Assembly: GCA_002840685.1 (NCBI GenBank)
Contig: PHBU01000004.1
Coordinates: 62,001-126,000 of the forward strand
Length of the DNA stretch: 64,000 nucleotides
Direction: 5' to 3'
Source: Chloroflexi bacterium HGW-Chloroflexi-6
Lineage (GTDB): Bacteria; Chloroflexota; Anaerolineae; Anaerolineales; Villigracilaceae
Position numbers and translations under genes: made by a program. Each line of letters starts with the position of its first letter. Position 1 is the first letter of the stretch. The notes beneath the pieces are model-generated. The model ran no database searches. It was not told the DNA's origin and worked only from the letters and a program-made list of their open reading frames with translations. Below, one piece after another: positions 6,859 through 14,894 of the stretch.

Positions 6859-7762
6859 GCGCTAAAGCAACAACGCTGACTCCAACAATCACCAGTAGAC
6901 CCCAGGGGAAGGCCTGGTTTTGGATGGGCGCACCACCCGTGTTCGGTAAACCACTGATCGGTGGGGCTGTCGGCCCACCTGGTGGCGTTGTGGCTGTCGG
7001 CACGCCTGGCGGTGTTGTGGCTGATGCTGTGGCTGTAGGCACCACCACGAGGCAGACCGGAGCAGTGATGGTGTTGTCATCCAACGTAACTGTCCCGGCC
7101 GAGAGCGCCAAAAAGCGGCCCACCAGGTTTGCATCTGTGGTCATGGCATTAACGCCATTTTGCGATACAACAGTTCCTCTGAAAGAACTGCCTGTGCCGA
7201 GAGTCGTGGAACTGCCAACCCTCCACCAAATCTCGCACGGGTCGCCACCGACAACCGATGACCCGGATGAGGTAATGAGCGTTGAGGCAGATTTGAAAAT
7301 ATAGACATCGTCTGCTCCGCCGGTAAGAGTTAGTACGCCTGACAAGCTAAAGCTATCTGCGCAGTAGACGCCTGGCGCAAGGTTCATACCCACTAAATCT
7401 ACTTGCCCGGAGCCCGACCAATCAGTATCGCAAGTCTGGTCGAGTGCGCCGAAAACAGTCAGCGCTTCAGCCTGAGCCGCTATCGCACTGGCATCATTTG
7501 AATGTGTTCCGCCGCCAGCAATACCTGGAGGAAAGTTGGTAATTGATGTGCCAGGGCTGACACCCACGGCCCCATCGGTGATGGTAAAGCCAGTATTGGT
7601 TACAGCATCACCACCAAGAACAGAGTAGGTCAGTAACGCGCCCAGTATAGGCGAGGTCCCCAGAGGTTGCTGGCTTGCAAATGCATTGAACGGCGGGCCT
7701 ATTATTAATGAAAACAGCAGCATCAGGATGATTGAAATCGATAGAACCTTTAGTTTGTTCAT
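6818..7762 (-). CDS. DUF3494 ice-binding-like surface protein with LPNTGG sorting signal
   Basis: 314 residues. A signal peptide (FSLIIGPPFNAFA) is followed by the DUF3494 fold (residues about 35-240): LGALLTYSVLGGDAVTNTG, DLVGMNLAPGVYCADS, LTLTGGADDVYIFKS, GDPCEIWWRVGSSTTLGTGSSFRGT. A Thr/Pro-rich spacer leads to LPNTGG, a hydrophobic helix and a basic tail, the classic sortase signal. DUF3494 proteins bind ice or act as adhesins; here a wall- or surface-anchored adhesin is as likely as an antifreeze role. The start at 7762 has GGAGG upstream; the 25 extra residues of the longer frame are not signal-like. The sortase gene follows directly. Confidence 0.88.
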   Translation of the reverse strand: MNKLKVLSISIILMLLFSLIIGPPFNAFASQQPLGTSPILGALLTYSVLGGDAVTNTGFTITDGAVGVSPGTSITNFPPGIAGGGTHSNDASAIAAQAEALTVFGALDQTCDTDWSGSGQVDLVGMNLAPGVYCADSFSLSGVLTLTGGADDVYIFKSASTLITSSGSSVVGGDPCEIWWRVGSSTTLGTGSSFRGTVVSQNGVNAMTTDANLVGRFLALSAGTVTLDDNTITAPVCLVVVPTATASATTPPGVPTATTPPGGPTAPPISGLPNTGGAPIQNQAFPWGLLVIVGVSVVALALGVQTYRRTHLPK

Positions 7763-8079
7763 TTTCTTCGGCCTCCTGCCAAAAATTGCGAACCAAAAGC
7801 GTGCATCTGGAGCAATAAGCCCCCAGCAACATAACATTAACCATCACCAAGCTGATGAGAACAGTTCGGTGGTTAATAGTTATTTTAAGATTATACTTTT
7901 TTGTGAAATATTTCATAGGTGATGAATTTGTGAGTAAGGCTCGCAGGTGAAAGTTATCCTTAAGCCCGTGCGGCATCCTCCCAGGGGCTGTGGGGAAGAT
8001 GCCGCGAGTCGCGGCATTCAACGTGACACCGCAAGGTAGGGGGCGTTTTTTACTGTCGGGGGAAGTGAAATTTACCCAG
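7763..8079. other. Intergenic region with a short palindrome
   Basis: No gene is supported here. It holds the ribosome binding site of the DUF3494 gene, an AT-rich stretch around 7855-7925 where a minus-strand promoter is likely, and a perfect 9-bp-arm palindrome (ATGCCGCGA / TCGCGGCAT, 7999-8017) about 60 bases past the pentapeptide gene stop. The palindrome has no T run, so it could be a weak 3-prime hairpin or an operator. Confidence 0.4.
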
Positions 8080-8466
8080 TCATGCTTGTTCCATTTTTGC
8101 TCCGGCTGCTGCTGGGTTAAAACCATTTGGCCAACTTGTATGTTGGTCATACTTGGCTCCGGAAAATATAGCTCCGCTCAGGTCAGCTTCGTTCAGGGAG
8201 GCTTCGCCTAGATCGGTGTTGCTCAGGTCGGCCTTGCTCAGATCGGCTCCACTCAGGTAGGCGTTGCGCAATTTGGCTCCGCTCAGGTTGGTGTTGCTCA
8301 GGTTGGCGTTGCTCAGGTCGGCTTCGTTCAGGTTGGCCCCGCTCAGGTTGGCTCCGCTCAGGTTGGCGTTGCCAAGGTTGGCGTTGCTCAGGTCAATGCC
8401 AGATAACCATAACGGTTTCTCCTGGTTTAGTAACATATAAATTTCGTATCGGGTAAATTCTGCCAT
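8080..8466 (-). CDS. Pentapeptide-repeat protein
   Basis: 128 residues. Residues about 24-105 are about 16 consecutive A(D/N)LS(N/G)-type pentapeptides, which fold as a right-handed quadrilateral beta helix. There is no signal peptide, so it is cytoplasmic. Members of this family include DNA mimics that protect gyrase, but most have no known role and nothing here points to one. GGAGG lies 6 bases before the ATG at 8466. The repeats make the DNA itself quasi-repetitive (CTCAGGTTGGC units). Confidence 0.88.
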   Translation of the reverse strand: MAEFTRYEIYMLLNQEKPLWLSGIDLSNANLGNANLSGANLSGANLNEADLSNANLSNTNLSGAKLRNAYLSGADLSKADLSNTDLGEASLNEADLSGAIFSGAKYDQHTSWPNGFNPAAAGAKMEQA

Positions 8467-8541
8467 AATCATCCTCCAGAATGATTTTTTATATTATGAC
8501 ACAAACTGGCTTTGGTGCATAAATCGGAAAACGAGTAGCGA

Positions 8542-9486
8542 TTATTTATTCCAGTATCCGCGGGCATCGCTTTGGGTCTGGGCATTCATGGCTTCTTCGA
8601 TGGATGCGATACGTGGAGCGTCCAAGAGTAGATTGGTTTCTGAAAGCAGCACCAGCTCGATCGTCTGGCCCGGCACCAGGGCTTCCTTGGGAATATTTGT
8701 CTGACCGAGTGGAACCATGACCAGGGTGTCATCCAGCAGTTGGACCACGTAGAAACCCAGTTTGCCGCTTTCCGGCTCGAGTACCGCTTCCAGAACTGTC
8801 CCAAGGTAAACCTGGTTGCCATCCTTTAGTTCGGCGCCCAGCAACTGCGATGCGTAAGCGATTTTGTGAACGGCGCTGGCTGAATCACTCCCGCCAGCCT
8901 TGCATTCACTGGTCAACGGGCTGACTCTTGCGACCTGCAGCCAGTAAGCGCGGACGGTTTCTTCCCAGGTGTTGGGGAACAGGGCCAGGTCGTCAGCAAA
9001 GGCTGGCGCGGCCGCTACCTGCTCGGGAGTCATGTAGATCGAGATGGTTTGTGTGCCGGCATCCAGCGCGCCGCTGTTGATGGTGACCACCTCAAAGGGG
9101 ATGATCAATTGCTGACCACCCGCCACTTGCAGGTTCCTGGCTGGCTCAACCGTAAAATAGATGATATAGGTTTCGCAGGTGTTGATAATGAAGTCGGAAA
9201 CTTCTCCCAGCGCGGCCCCATCCAGGCCGGTGACCTTGAATTCGAGCAGGCTTGAAAGCCGGGTCAGTTCCTCGCGGCGTTCGGGCGGGATGATTTCGGC
9301 GGCATTGGTTTGGGGCGGCTTTTTTGCCTTGACCGCAGGGGCCGACGGACTGTCTTCAGCGGCTTCGCCCGCCGGTCCGGCCATGCTGCCGTCCGAATTG
9401 GGCGATGCCTGTCTGGTGGGCGCGCAGGCCGCGAGAGCGAACGCAATTAGAACGAAAAGAGCCAGATGTCGGCGAAAGTTGAGCAT
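8542..9486 (-). CDS. Lipoprotein with two PRC-barrel-like domains
   Basis: 314 residues. The lipobox LAAC (Cys about 21) is followed by a Ser/Ala/Pro linker (residues 22-65). Two PRC-barrel-like domains follow: residues about 78-165 (LLEFKVTGLDGAALGEVSDF) and about 210-285 (LLGAELKDGNQVYLGTVLEA). PRC barrels usually mediate protein or RNA contacts in the cytoplasm; on an exported lipoprotein they probably act as assembly modules. The role is unknown. It lies just downstream of the GTPase operon on the same strand. Confidence 0.72.
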   Translation of the reverse strand: MLNFRRHLALFVLIAFALAACAPTRQASPNSDGSMAGPAGEAAEDSPSAPAVKAKKPPQTNAAEIIPPERREELTRLSSLLEFKVTGLDGAALGEVSDFIINTCETYIIYFTVEPARNLQVAGGQQLIIPFEVVTINSGALDAGTQTISIYMTPEQVAAAPAFADDLALFPNTWEETVRAYWLQVARVSPLTSECKAGGSDSASAVHKIAYASQLLGAELKDGNQVYLGTVLEAVLEPESGKLGFYVVQLLDDTLVMVPLGQTNIPKEALVPGQTIELVLLSETNLLLDAPRIASIEEAMNAQTQSDARGYWNK

Positions 9487-9532
9487 TTAAAATTCTCCTG
9501 AACTCAAAGCGGCAGGTGTCATGGGTGCATTT

Positions 9533-10780
9533 TTATTCGCCCGCTTCATTGTCGAGGGTTGAGCGGCTTTCGGCCATGGGTAATTCTTCCAGCGCCTGGG
9601 AGATCCGTTCCTGGAGTCCCTTTGGGTTATTCCGGTGTTTTCCGAAACCTTTGAAGGTTTCCATGAGATTGGTGGTTACCGCTCGGGTAAGCTTTTTGAG
9701 CGTTTCGGACGACAGTTTCTCGCCTTTTTCGAACCAGCGCACGCCCGCGTAGCCCAAAACGATCGTGGTTGACGAAGCAATGGCTGCGCTTAATAGCCAG
9801 CCTGGCAGTCCGCCAAATTTGCTGAACTGCTGAAAGAGAGTCCGGCCCAACAAGCCCATGCCAAAGGTTGCCACCAGTTCGGAGGCGCGCTGTGGGGTGA
9901 TCTCGTAGTTATAGATGCGCGCGATGCTGACCATCATGATCGATTGCGCTGCCACCAGCGGGATAAAATCAATAACCGGTAACGGCACCAGGGCGATCGC
10001 CGCCGAGATCGATGCGGTCCGGACGATACTTTGCCAGGCGAGCTGCCAGCGATATTCTGGCAGGGCCTGCCCGAGGGCGGCAACCATCCCGGGTTCGGTG
10101 GCCGCGATCGCCAGCAGCACCTTGCCAAGGTTCTTGCCATCCTTGGCGGCGATCGGCACGATTTGATCCGGTTCCAGGCCCAGGTTCTGGGCAGCGCTCG
10201 TGATGACCGCTTGCAGATCTTTGCGCGGTATCAGATCGGTCTTGTTCAGCACAACGATAAAAGGCTTTTTCAGCGCAGCGACTTCGTTGAAAAGTTCCTG
10301 TTCGGTCTTTTTAATCCCTTGGACCGCATCGAAAACCAATACGATGAAATCGGCTTCGGCGGAGGCCGAAAGCGCCAGATCCTTCTCGCGTTCTCCGGCA
10401 TCTCCGACCGCATCCGCTCCGGGTGTGTCAACTACTGTGAACAGGGCCGCATCTGCCTGTTGATTTTCGGTGGTCGTGCCCGGCAGAGGACTGACAGCGG
10501 CCTGGTCGCTTTTGTTCTGGACCAGCTGGTTGTACAGCGTCGATTTGCCAACATTGGTTGGGCCGACCACAACCACCCGATGCTTGTTGCCAAAAGCCTG
10601 TCGGATGTGGGCGGTGGACAATTTGACCAGTATTTTGATCAGGTGCGTGTCTGCCGGGAATCCAACCAGAAGCGACAGGAAGCTGGATTTTTCGCCGGGC
10701 CCGAGGGCGTCCCAAACCTTGCGTACCGGTGCTTGAACCTCGGATGGAAATTGGCTGAGAATTTCATCAAACAGAGTCAT
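9533..10780 (-). CDS. Era-like GTPase with DUF697 membrane domain
   Basis: 415 residues. The GTPase domain spans about 66-220: G1 GPTNVGKST (73-81), G2 Thr in PGTTTE, G3 DTPG (118-121), G4 NKTD (about 176). The C-terminal part (about 240-350) has hydrophobic segments typical of DUF697/YcjF-like proteins (PVIDFIPLVAAQSIMMVSIARIY, within residue limits only the core is quoted). The arrangement suggests a membrane-associated GTPase in envelope stress or trafficking. It overlaps the preceding coiled-coil protein gene by 14 bases, so the two are translated together and probably cooperate. Confidence 0.85.
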   Translation of the reverse strand: MTLFDEILSQFPSEVQAPVRKVWDALGPGEKSSFLSLLVGFPADTHLIKILVKLSTAHIRQAFGNKHRVVVVGPTNVGKSTLYNQLVQNKSDQAAVSPLPGTTTENQQADAALFTVVDTPGADAVGDAGEREKDLALSASAEADFIVLVFDAVQGIKKTEQELFNEVAALKKPFIVVLNKTDLIPRKDLQAVITSAAQNLGLEPDQIVPIAAKDGKNLGKVLLAIAATEPGMVAALGQALPEYRWQLAWQSIVRTASISAAIALVPLPVIDFIPLVAAQSIMMVSIARIYNYEITPQRASELVATFGMGLLGRTLFQQFSKFGGLPGWLLSAAIASSTTIVLGYAGVRWFEKGEKLSSETLKKLTRAVTTNLMETFKGFGKHRNNPKGLQERISQALEELPMAESRSTLDNEAGE

Positions 10781-11639
10781 GAGATACTCCTGGTGTTTGC
10801 GCGGGCGGCAGGAGTTTTTCCCTGCTGGCTGGCGCTTGCTTAACGGCCTGTGGTTTTTCCTGCGGCCGACCGTCCTGCCAGAGCAACAGTCCGTGGCGGA
10901 TCATGCTGAGCTGGGAGAGCCCGACCCAGAGCAGGAAAACCATCAGGCTGATGGCTGCGGTCTGGATCCAACCGGGCAGGGATTCTCTCAGCGTGGCAAG
11001 TTGTTCGCGCCACACGCTGAACTTCTGAGCGTAATCTTGTACAACCGTCAGAAAACCCTGAAGGTTGTCTTTTGTCTCGGTAAGATCAGCCTCCATCAAA
11101 TAGGAGGCATCCTCCAGAAATCCGGATGCTTTTTTAACCATGCTTTCAACTTGTACGATCAAGACATCCATTGAACCGGCGCTGGTGATCAAATCATCCA
11201 GTAATTTTTCGCTGGGCAGGTTTAAATTTGCAAAAGGCAGCGCGTTGACTTTCGCGAGTGAGGCCTGCAATTGCAGCAGGCTGTTTTTGGCCTGATCGAT
11301 CTTTGCGCGGGATGCTTTCAAGCCGGGCAGCAGTTGCTTATCGAGGGTTCCGTTGACATCTCCGAAGAGCGCTTTTGCCTGGATAAAATCCGCTTTGAGT
11401 GAGACGAGACTTACCTCGGCGGCTTCAACCGTGCGCAGGGTGCGTTCCAATTCGAGCGCTGCGCTTTCGAGCGTGGTTTGTACCAGCCCAAGTTCTGTGT
11501 CGATTGCCTGTAAGCGGACCGTAGAAAGCTGGGTTAACGGTTCCTTGTAGGTTTGTATCAAAATAATCCCGGCGATACTCAGGCCGAGCAGAACTGAACT
11601 GATGGTGATTAAAATTCCAGCGATAATTTTGCGTATCAT
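10767..11639 (-). CDS. Two-helix membrane protein with long coiled coil
   Basis: 290 residues. An N-terminal transmembrane helix (about 5-29) and a second one (about 222-240) enclose a Leu/Ala/Glu/Lys-rich region (30-215) predicted as a long coiled coil, likely outside the membrane. The C-terminal tail is Pro/Lys/Gln-rich. No known family was recognised. It overlaps the PAP2 gene by 4 bases upstream and the GTPase gene by 14 bases downstream, so the three form one operon. A scaffold or tether for the GTPase is plausible but is inference. Confidence 0.65.
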   Translation of the reverse strand: MIRKIIAGILITISSVLLGLSIAGIILIQTYKEPLTQLSTVRLQAIDTELGLVQTTLESAALELERTLRTVEAAEVSLVSLKADFIQAKALFGDVNGTLDKQLLPGLKASRAKIDQAKNSLLQLQASLAKVNALPFANLNLPSEKLLDDLITSAGSMDVLIVQVESMVKKASGFLEDASYLMEADLTETKDNLQGFLTVVQDYAQKFSVWREQLATLRESLPGWIQTAAISLMVFLLWVGLSQLSMIRHGLLLWQDGRPQEKPQAVKQAPASREKLLPPAQTPGVSHDSV

Positions 11640-12355
11640 GCGATCTCCTTTTGTGAAGCCGTCTTTCCTGCTGTAATGGGTTGCTGAACGAAAAAGCGGG
11701 TTTTGCCCCAGCGATACAACTGTATGTTGGCAACCAGGGCCAGGCAGCCGAGCAAATAAGCGCCGAGCACATCGCTGGCCCAGTGCTGGCCCAGGTATAT
11801 CCGCGATATGCCGATTAGAACCACCAGACCGCCAAAGAAAATCAGCAATAGACCTCGTTGGAAAGACGGTTTCAGCAAACTATAGGCCAGTAAACCAATA
11901 AAACCAAAAAAACTCACATAGAACATAACGTGCCCGCTCGGAAAACTGTAACTATTGAGCGTTGCAAGCACATTTACCATGTCTGGCAGAGGCCGGGGGC
12001 GCTGGACGAGGTTCTTGACCAGAACATTGAGCGCTGTTGACGAGAGTGCCGCACTCAGGGTGGTGAATGCTTCCCAGCGCAGGCCGAAGCCAAAGATCAA
12101 CCAAACAACCAGCCCGGTGATAAGCATGGCCTGAGGGCTAAAACCCGGCCAGCTTACCAGGTACATCAGCCAGGCAAAGAGCGGGGCATCGAGCGATTGG
12201 ATGGATCTCGAAATTTCGAGATCCATCGCAAAAGAAGGCCTGGTCTTGACCAGAAAAGTCAGAAGAGCAAAAGCGCCCGCGATCAAAACCAGCGCGGCCT
12301 GAAATAGCACAACCCGATGCCGCCGAATCTCTTTTTCTTTCACGGATTCATCCAA
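11636..12355 (-). CDS. PAP2-family membrane phosphatase
   Basis: 239 residues with about six membrane helices. The three signature blocks are present: KNLVQRPRP, SYSFPSGHVMFY and SRIYLGQHWASDVLGAYLLG (catalytic Arg, His, His and Asp). The family dephosphorylates membrane lipids such as phosphatidic acid or undecaprenyl pyrophosphate. Which lipid is used cannot be told. It heads the operon with the coiled-coil protein and the DUF697 GTPase. Confidence 0.9.
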   Translation of the reverse strand: MDESVKEKEIRRHRVVLFQAALVLIAGAFALLTFLVKTRPSFAMDLEISRSIQSLDAPLFAWLMYLVSWPGFSPQAMLITGLVVWLIFGFGLRWEAFTTLSAALSSTALNVLVKNLVQRPRPLPDMVNVLATLNSYSFPSGHVMFYVSFFGFIGLLAYSLLKPSFQRGLLLIFFGGLVVLIGISRIYLGQHWASDVLGAYLLGCLALVANIQLYRWGKTRFFVQQPITAGKTASQKEIA

Positions 12356-12367
12356 AGGGTTTCGGGC

Positions 12368-13057
12368 TTACGGCTGGGGTGATGCCAGCGGATTTTGAAC
12401 GGGTTGACCGGCGTTAGCGCCCTGATAATAGGGGAAGGTCACCGGCAGATCAAAACCGAAGTAAGCCGAGACGCGTGCCACGATCTCGCCTTTGATTTGC
12501 GCCCGGCGGGTGTTATAGGCTTCGACAGCGTCATTCCAATCGGTACCGGCCAGTTGAATGGTATTCATGGCTTCGTCCACGGTGTCGCCCATTGCCAGGG
12601 TGACGCTGGCATCCGGCACGGGCGGCGGGGCCTGGGTGATGGCGTTGACATACAGTGAAAAACCCTGTCCCAGGTCACTGGGGAGTGCGCCCTTGGCTTG
12701 CAAGTCGTTCAGGTTTAACTTGGTTGGGTCCAGCGGTTGGCCGTTCTCATCGCGATAATTACTGAGCAGGTTGGTCAGCGCATCTGCTTCTGAACGGAAG
12801 TTCCCGGTCCAGACTTCGCCGCTATCGCTGACCGCATCGTAATAGTCTTTGGTGATCTGTGTTTTGGCCTGGATCTTAGCATACTGGGTATCGGTCACCA
12901 GTTGGAAATTGGCCGCAGCAGACTGCACGCCCTGCACCAAGGCCACCAATTCGTCGTATTCTGTTGTGCCCGACTTTACAACACCGCAACTGCTCAGCCC
13001 AACGATCAGGACCGCCAGCATAAAAATGGAAAGTATTTGTTGTATGGAACGTTTCAT
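12368..13057 (-). CDS. lemA: LemA-family lipoprotein
   Basis: 229 residues. The lipobox LSSC (Cys about 24) is followed by the LemA helical bundle: YDELVALVQGVQSAAANFQL, DYYDAV.DSGEVWTGNFRSEA, and the hallmark WNDAVEAYNTRRAQIKGEIV ending in FGFDLPVTFPYYQG. LemA proteins are membrane-anchored and commonly sit beside TPM-domain proteins, as here (13079-14002). Their shared function in envelope homeostasis is not settled. Confidence 0.82.
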   Translation of the reverse strand: MKRSIQQILSIFMLAVLIVGLSSCGVVKSGTTEYDELVALVQGVQSAAANFQLVTDTQYAKIQAKTQITKDYYDAVSDSGEVWTGNFRSEADALTNLLSNYRDENGQPLDPTKLNLNDLQAKGALPSDLGQGFSLYVNAITQAPPPVPDASVTLAMGDTVDEAMNTIQLAGTDWNDAVEAYNTRRAQIKGEIVARVSAYFGFDLPVTFPYYQGANAGQPVQNPLASPQP

Positions 13058-13078
13058 GGTTTTATCTCCTGATTTGAT

Positions 13079-14002
13079 TTAATTGCCGCGCCCGGAACGT
13101 CCACTACCGCTGCCGCCGCGCATCGATGGGCCGCTCCGGCCCCCGCCAAAGGGATTGCCGATGCCCCTGAACCCCGAACCGGATGGATTGAAGCTGATTC
13201 CGCTGCGGGCCAGCTTGGGCAGCATCCAGACCAACAACATCAGAAAGAAGCCGCCCAGGCAGAGCAGGCAGCAAACCGTCAGAAGGCCGAGCGGTCCTGA
13301 AGGCAATTCCGGCAGGTCGATCGTTTCGGGGGTGGACGTAGGCAAAAGTAGCGGGGCGTATTTGTTGCGCGCGACCGTGTCGAAGCCCTGGACCAGAGTT
13401 AAAAGCGCCTGGTCCAGGCTGCGGGTCGATTGGTAGGTTTCTTCAACAGCGCGGTTGAGAGCTGTCAGTTCGGGAGCGGTTAGCGCGGGCAATCCCAGCC
13501 CGACGCCGTAGTGCACATCGATCCGGTCTGGCTCGACTACGATCAAAAAAACAAAACCATTATCTTTGCGCTCGCCCGTTGCCTGGCCAAGCTGCATATA
13601 ACGCAAAAAATGGACAGCGCAGTTGACCCGGTTGCCGACCTGCTCTTGCGGCTGGATGAGAATCATCGTTTGTGCGATGAAATCTGCATTCAACTGGTCG
13701 AGGATCACATCCACTTCGGTTACGGCTTGCTCCGAGACATAATTTTGCCAATTCACCGTCCAGTGGGCTTGCTGCATGCTGTAGCTGAATCCGTAATCCG
13801 GAGCGGAGCCGTTGCCGCACGCCTGCCCCTGCGCGTGCGGCGCAGCCAGAGGTGCAGGCAGGGGCGCGGCGAAATTGGCACTGGCGTGGGCCGGGGTGAA
13901 AAAGACCGCCAGACCCAACGCCAATGCCGTTAAGGCTGCGATACTCACCATCATCTGCGCGAGACCGCGCCGGCTCTGGCTGTGCTTCAGGGTCACCTTC
14001 AT
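13079..14002 (-). CDS. TPM-domain membrane protein with Gly-rich tail
   Basis: 307 residues. A signal peptide is followed by a TPM domain (about 85-215): YVSEQAVTEVDVILDQLNAD, NGFVFLIVVEPDRIDVHYGVGL, and the C-terminal LDQALLTLVQGFDTVA. One membrane helix (about 238-262) precedes a Gly/Ser/Arg-rich tail (GGGRSGPSMRGGSGSGRSG), a frequent end for this family. TPM-LemA neighbours are common and probably form one envelope complex. Only 21 bases separate the two genes. Confidence 0.82.
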   Translation of the reverse strand: MKVTLKHSQSRRGLAQMMVSIAALTALALGLAVFFTPAHASANFAAPLPAPLAAPHAQGQACGNGSAPDYGFSYSMQQAHWTVNWQNYVSEQAVTEVDVILDQLNADFIAQTMILIQPQEQVGNRVNCAVHFLRYMQLGQATGERKDNGFVFLIVVEPDRIDVHYGVGLGLPALTAPELTALNRAVEETYQSTRSLDQALLTLVQGFDTVARNKYAPLLLPTSTPETIDLPELPSGPLGLLTVCCLLCLGGFFLMLLVWMLPKLARSGISFNPSGSGFRGIGNPFGGGRSGPSMRGGSGSGRSGRGN

Positions 14003-14028
14003 ATCAACGATCGCTCCAGGATGTTTTC

Positions 14029-14466
14029 TTACTTCGAGGTGGATTGCGAAATTTCCTTGACCATTTCCGCAGTTTTTTCAGGTTGGTTGACGCGCGTGGC
14101 CACATCGGCCTGGGCAATGATCCCGAGGATTTTATGACCGCCATCCACGATCGGAATGCGGCGTAGCTGGTGTTCAGCCATGGCATCCAGCGCTTTCTGC
14201 AGGTCATCTTCGGCCAGGCAAGTTACCACCTGGCGGGTCATAACCGTTTCCACTTTCGTGGTTTTGGCATCTTGCCCTTTGGCGATGATCTTCAAAACCA
14301 GGTCACGATCGGTGACGATCCCGACCAGTTTTTGGGTTTTGTCGTTGTCAATTACAGGGATCGAGCCGATATTGTCCCTTTGCATCAGTTGGGCTACTTT
14401 GGCGACCGTATCCTCGGGCAAACAGCAAACGGGTTCTTTGGTCATGACTTCGCTGCATTTTTTCAT
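14029..14466 (-). CDS. CBS-pair regulatory protein
   Basis: 145 residues beginning MKKCSEVMTKEPVCCLPEDT. Two CBS motifs form one Bateman module: VAKVAQLMQRDNIGSIPVID...LVGIVTDRDL and LQKALDAMAEHQLRRIPIVD...ILGIIAQAD. Such stand-alone modules bind adenine nucleotides and control partner proteins. No enzyme domain is attached. AGGAG lies upstream of the ATG; a longer frame to 14553 runs through the upstream hairpin and is rejected. It lies downstream of DUF5670 in the element-F transcription unit. Confidence 0.88.
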   Translation of the reverse strand: MKKCSEVMTKEPVCCLPEDTVAKVAQLMQRDNIGSIPVIDNDKTQKLVGIVTDRDLVLKIIAKGQDAKTTKVETVMTRQVVTCLAEDDLQKALDAMAEHQLRRIPIVDGGHKILGIIAQADVATRVNQPEKTAEMVKEISQSTSK

Positions 14467-14516
14467 AAGAATTCTCCTTGAATGCAATGTGTAGCTTTGA
14501 TCTTGCGCATAGTGTG

Positions 14517-14543
14517 TAAAGGGGCAGCCAATTGGCCGCCCCT
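14517..14543 (-). terminator. Weak terminator or intercistronic hairpin after DUF5670
   Basis: A 10-bp stem with one G-T pair (AGGGGCGGCC / GGCTGCCCCT on the minus strand) is followed by TTTAC. It lies 23 bases after the DUF5670 stop codon and before the CBS gene. The T run is short, so readthrough is likely. Confidence 0.45.
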
Positions 14544-14565
14544 CCGGGTTCACTGTGGTGCGAAC

Positions 14566-14730
14566 CTATAGGTTGATGATCCCAAGCATCTGTAAAACGA
14601 ACAGAATGATCGCGATCACGAGCAGGGTATGGATCCAACTGCCGGTTTGCGGGAAGTTTGGGCTGATATTCCGTCCGAAAAAGCCAAGCAGCCACAGGAT
14701 GAGCAGGATTACGATGATTGTCCACAACAT
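14566..14730 (-). CDS. DUF5670 (lmo0937-type) small membrane protein
   Basis: 54 residues beginning MLWTIIVILLILWLLGFFG, with a polar turn around residues 20-32 and a second helix (IHTLLVIAIILFVLQMLG). The two-helix hairpin with the leading MLW and the ILWLLG stretch matches the DUF5670 family of stress-associated small membrane proteins. AAGGAG sits 7 bases before the ATG. Promoter element F lies about 75 bases upstream. It is too short for most ORF thresholds. Confidence 0.85.
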   Translation of the reverse strand: MLWTIIVILLILWLLGFFGRNISPNFPQTGSWIHTLLVIAIILFVLQMLGIINL

Positions 14731-14804
14731 GAGATTCTCCTTTTGAGCAATTGAGCGTCGGTTGCAAACTCTGGAACCGATTGACCTCCACGAGGCCTGA
14801 ATTC

Positions 14805-14876
14805 ATCCTACAACAAACACTCCCCGGCCACATCCATCGACCGGGGAGTGTTAATCTCCGCCACTTGGGGGAGATT
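14805..14876 (-). promoter_or_regulatory. Conserved promoter element, copy F (drives DUF5670)
   Basis: On the minus strand: CTCCCCCAAGTGGCGGAG, 7 bases, CTCCCC, GGTCGAT, GGATG, 20 bases, TAGGAT. The second dyad is perfect (AACACTCCCCGG / CCGGGGAGTGTT, 14816-14852). This is the most complete copy and lies between the YihY stop and the DUF5670 start. Confidence 0.75.
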
Positions 14877-14894
14877 CTGGCGGAGCTAGTCATT

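Noticed and set aside
8120..8400. DNA tandem repeat possibly non-coding
   Set aside because: It is explained by the pentapeptide protein repeats on the minus strand.
13511..13933. Plus-strand ORF opposite the TPM gene
   Set aside because: A shadow ORF without motifs; the minus-strand TPM protein is well supported.
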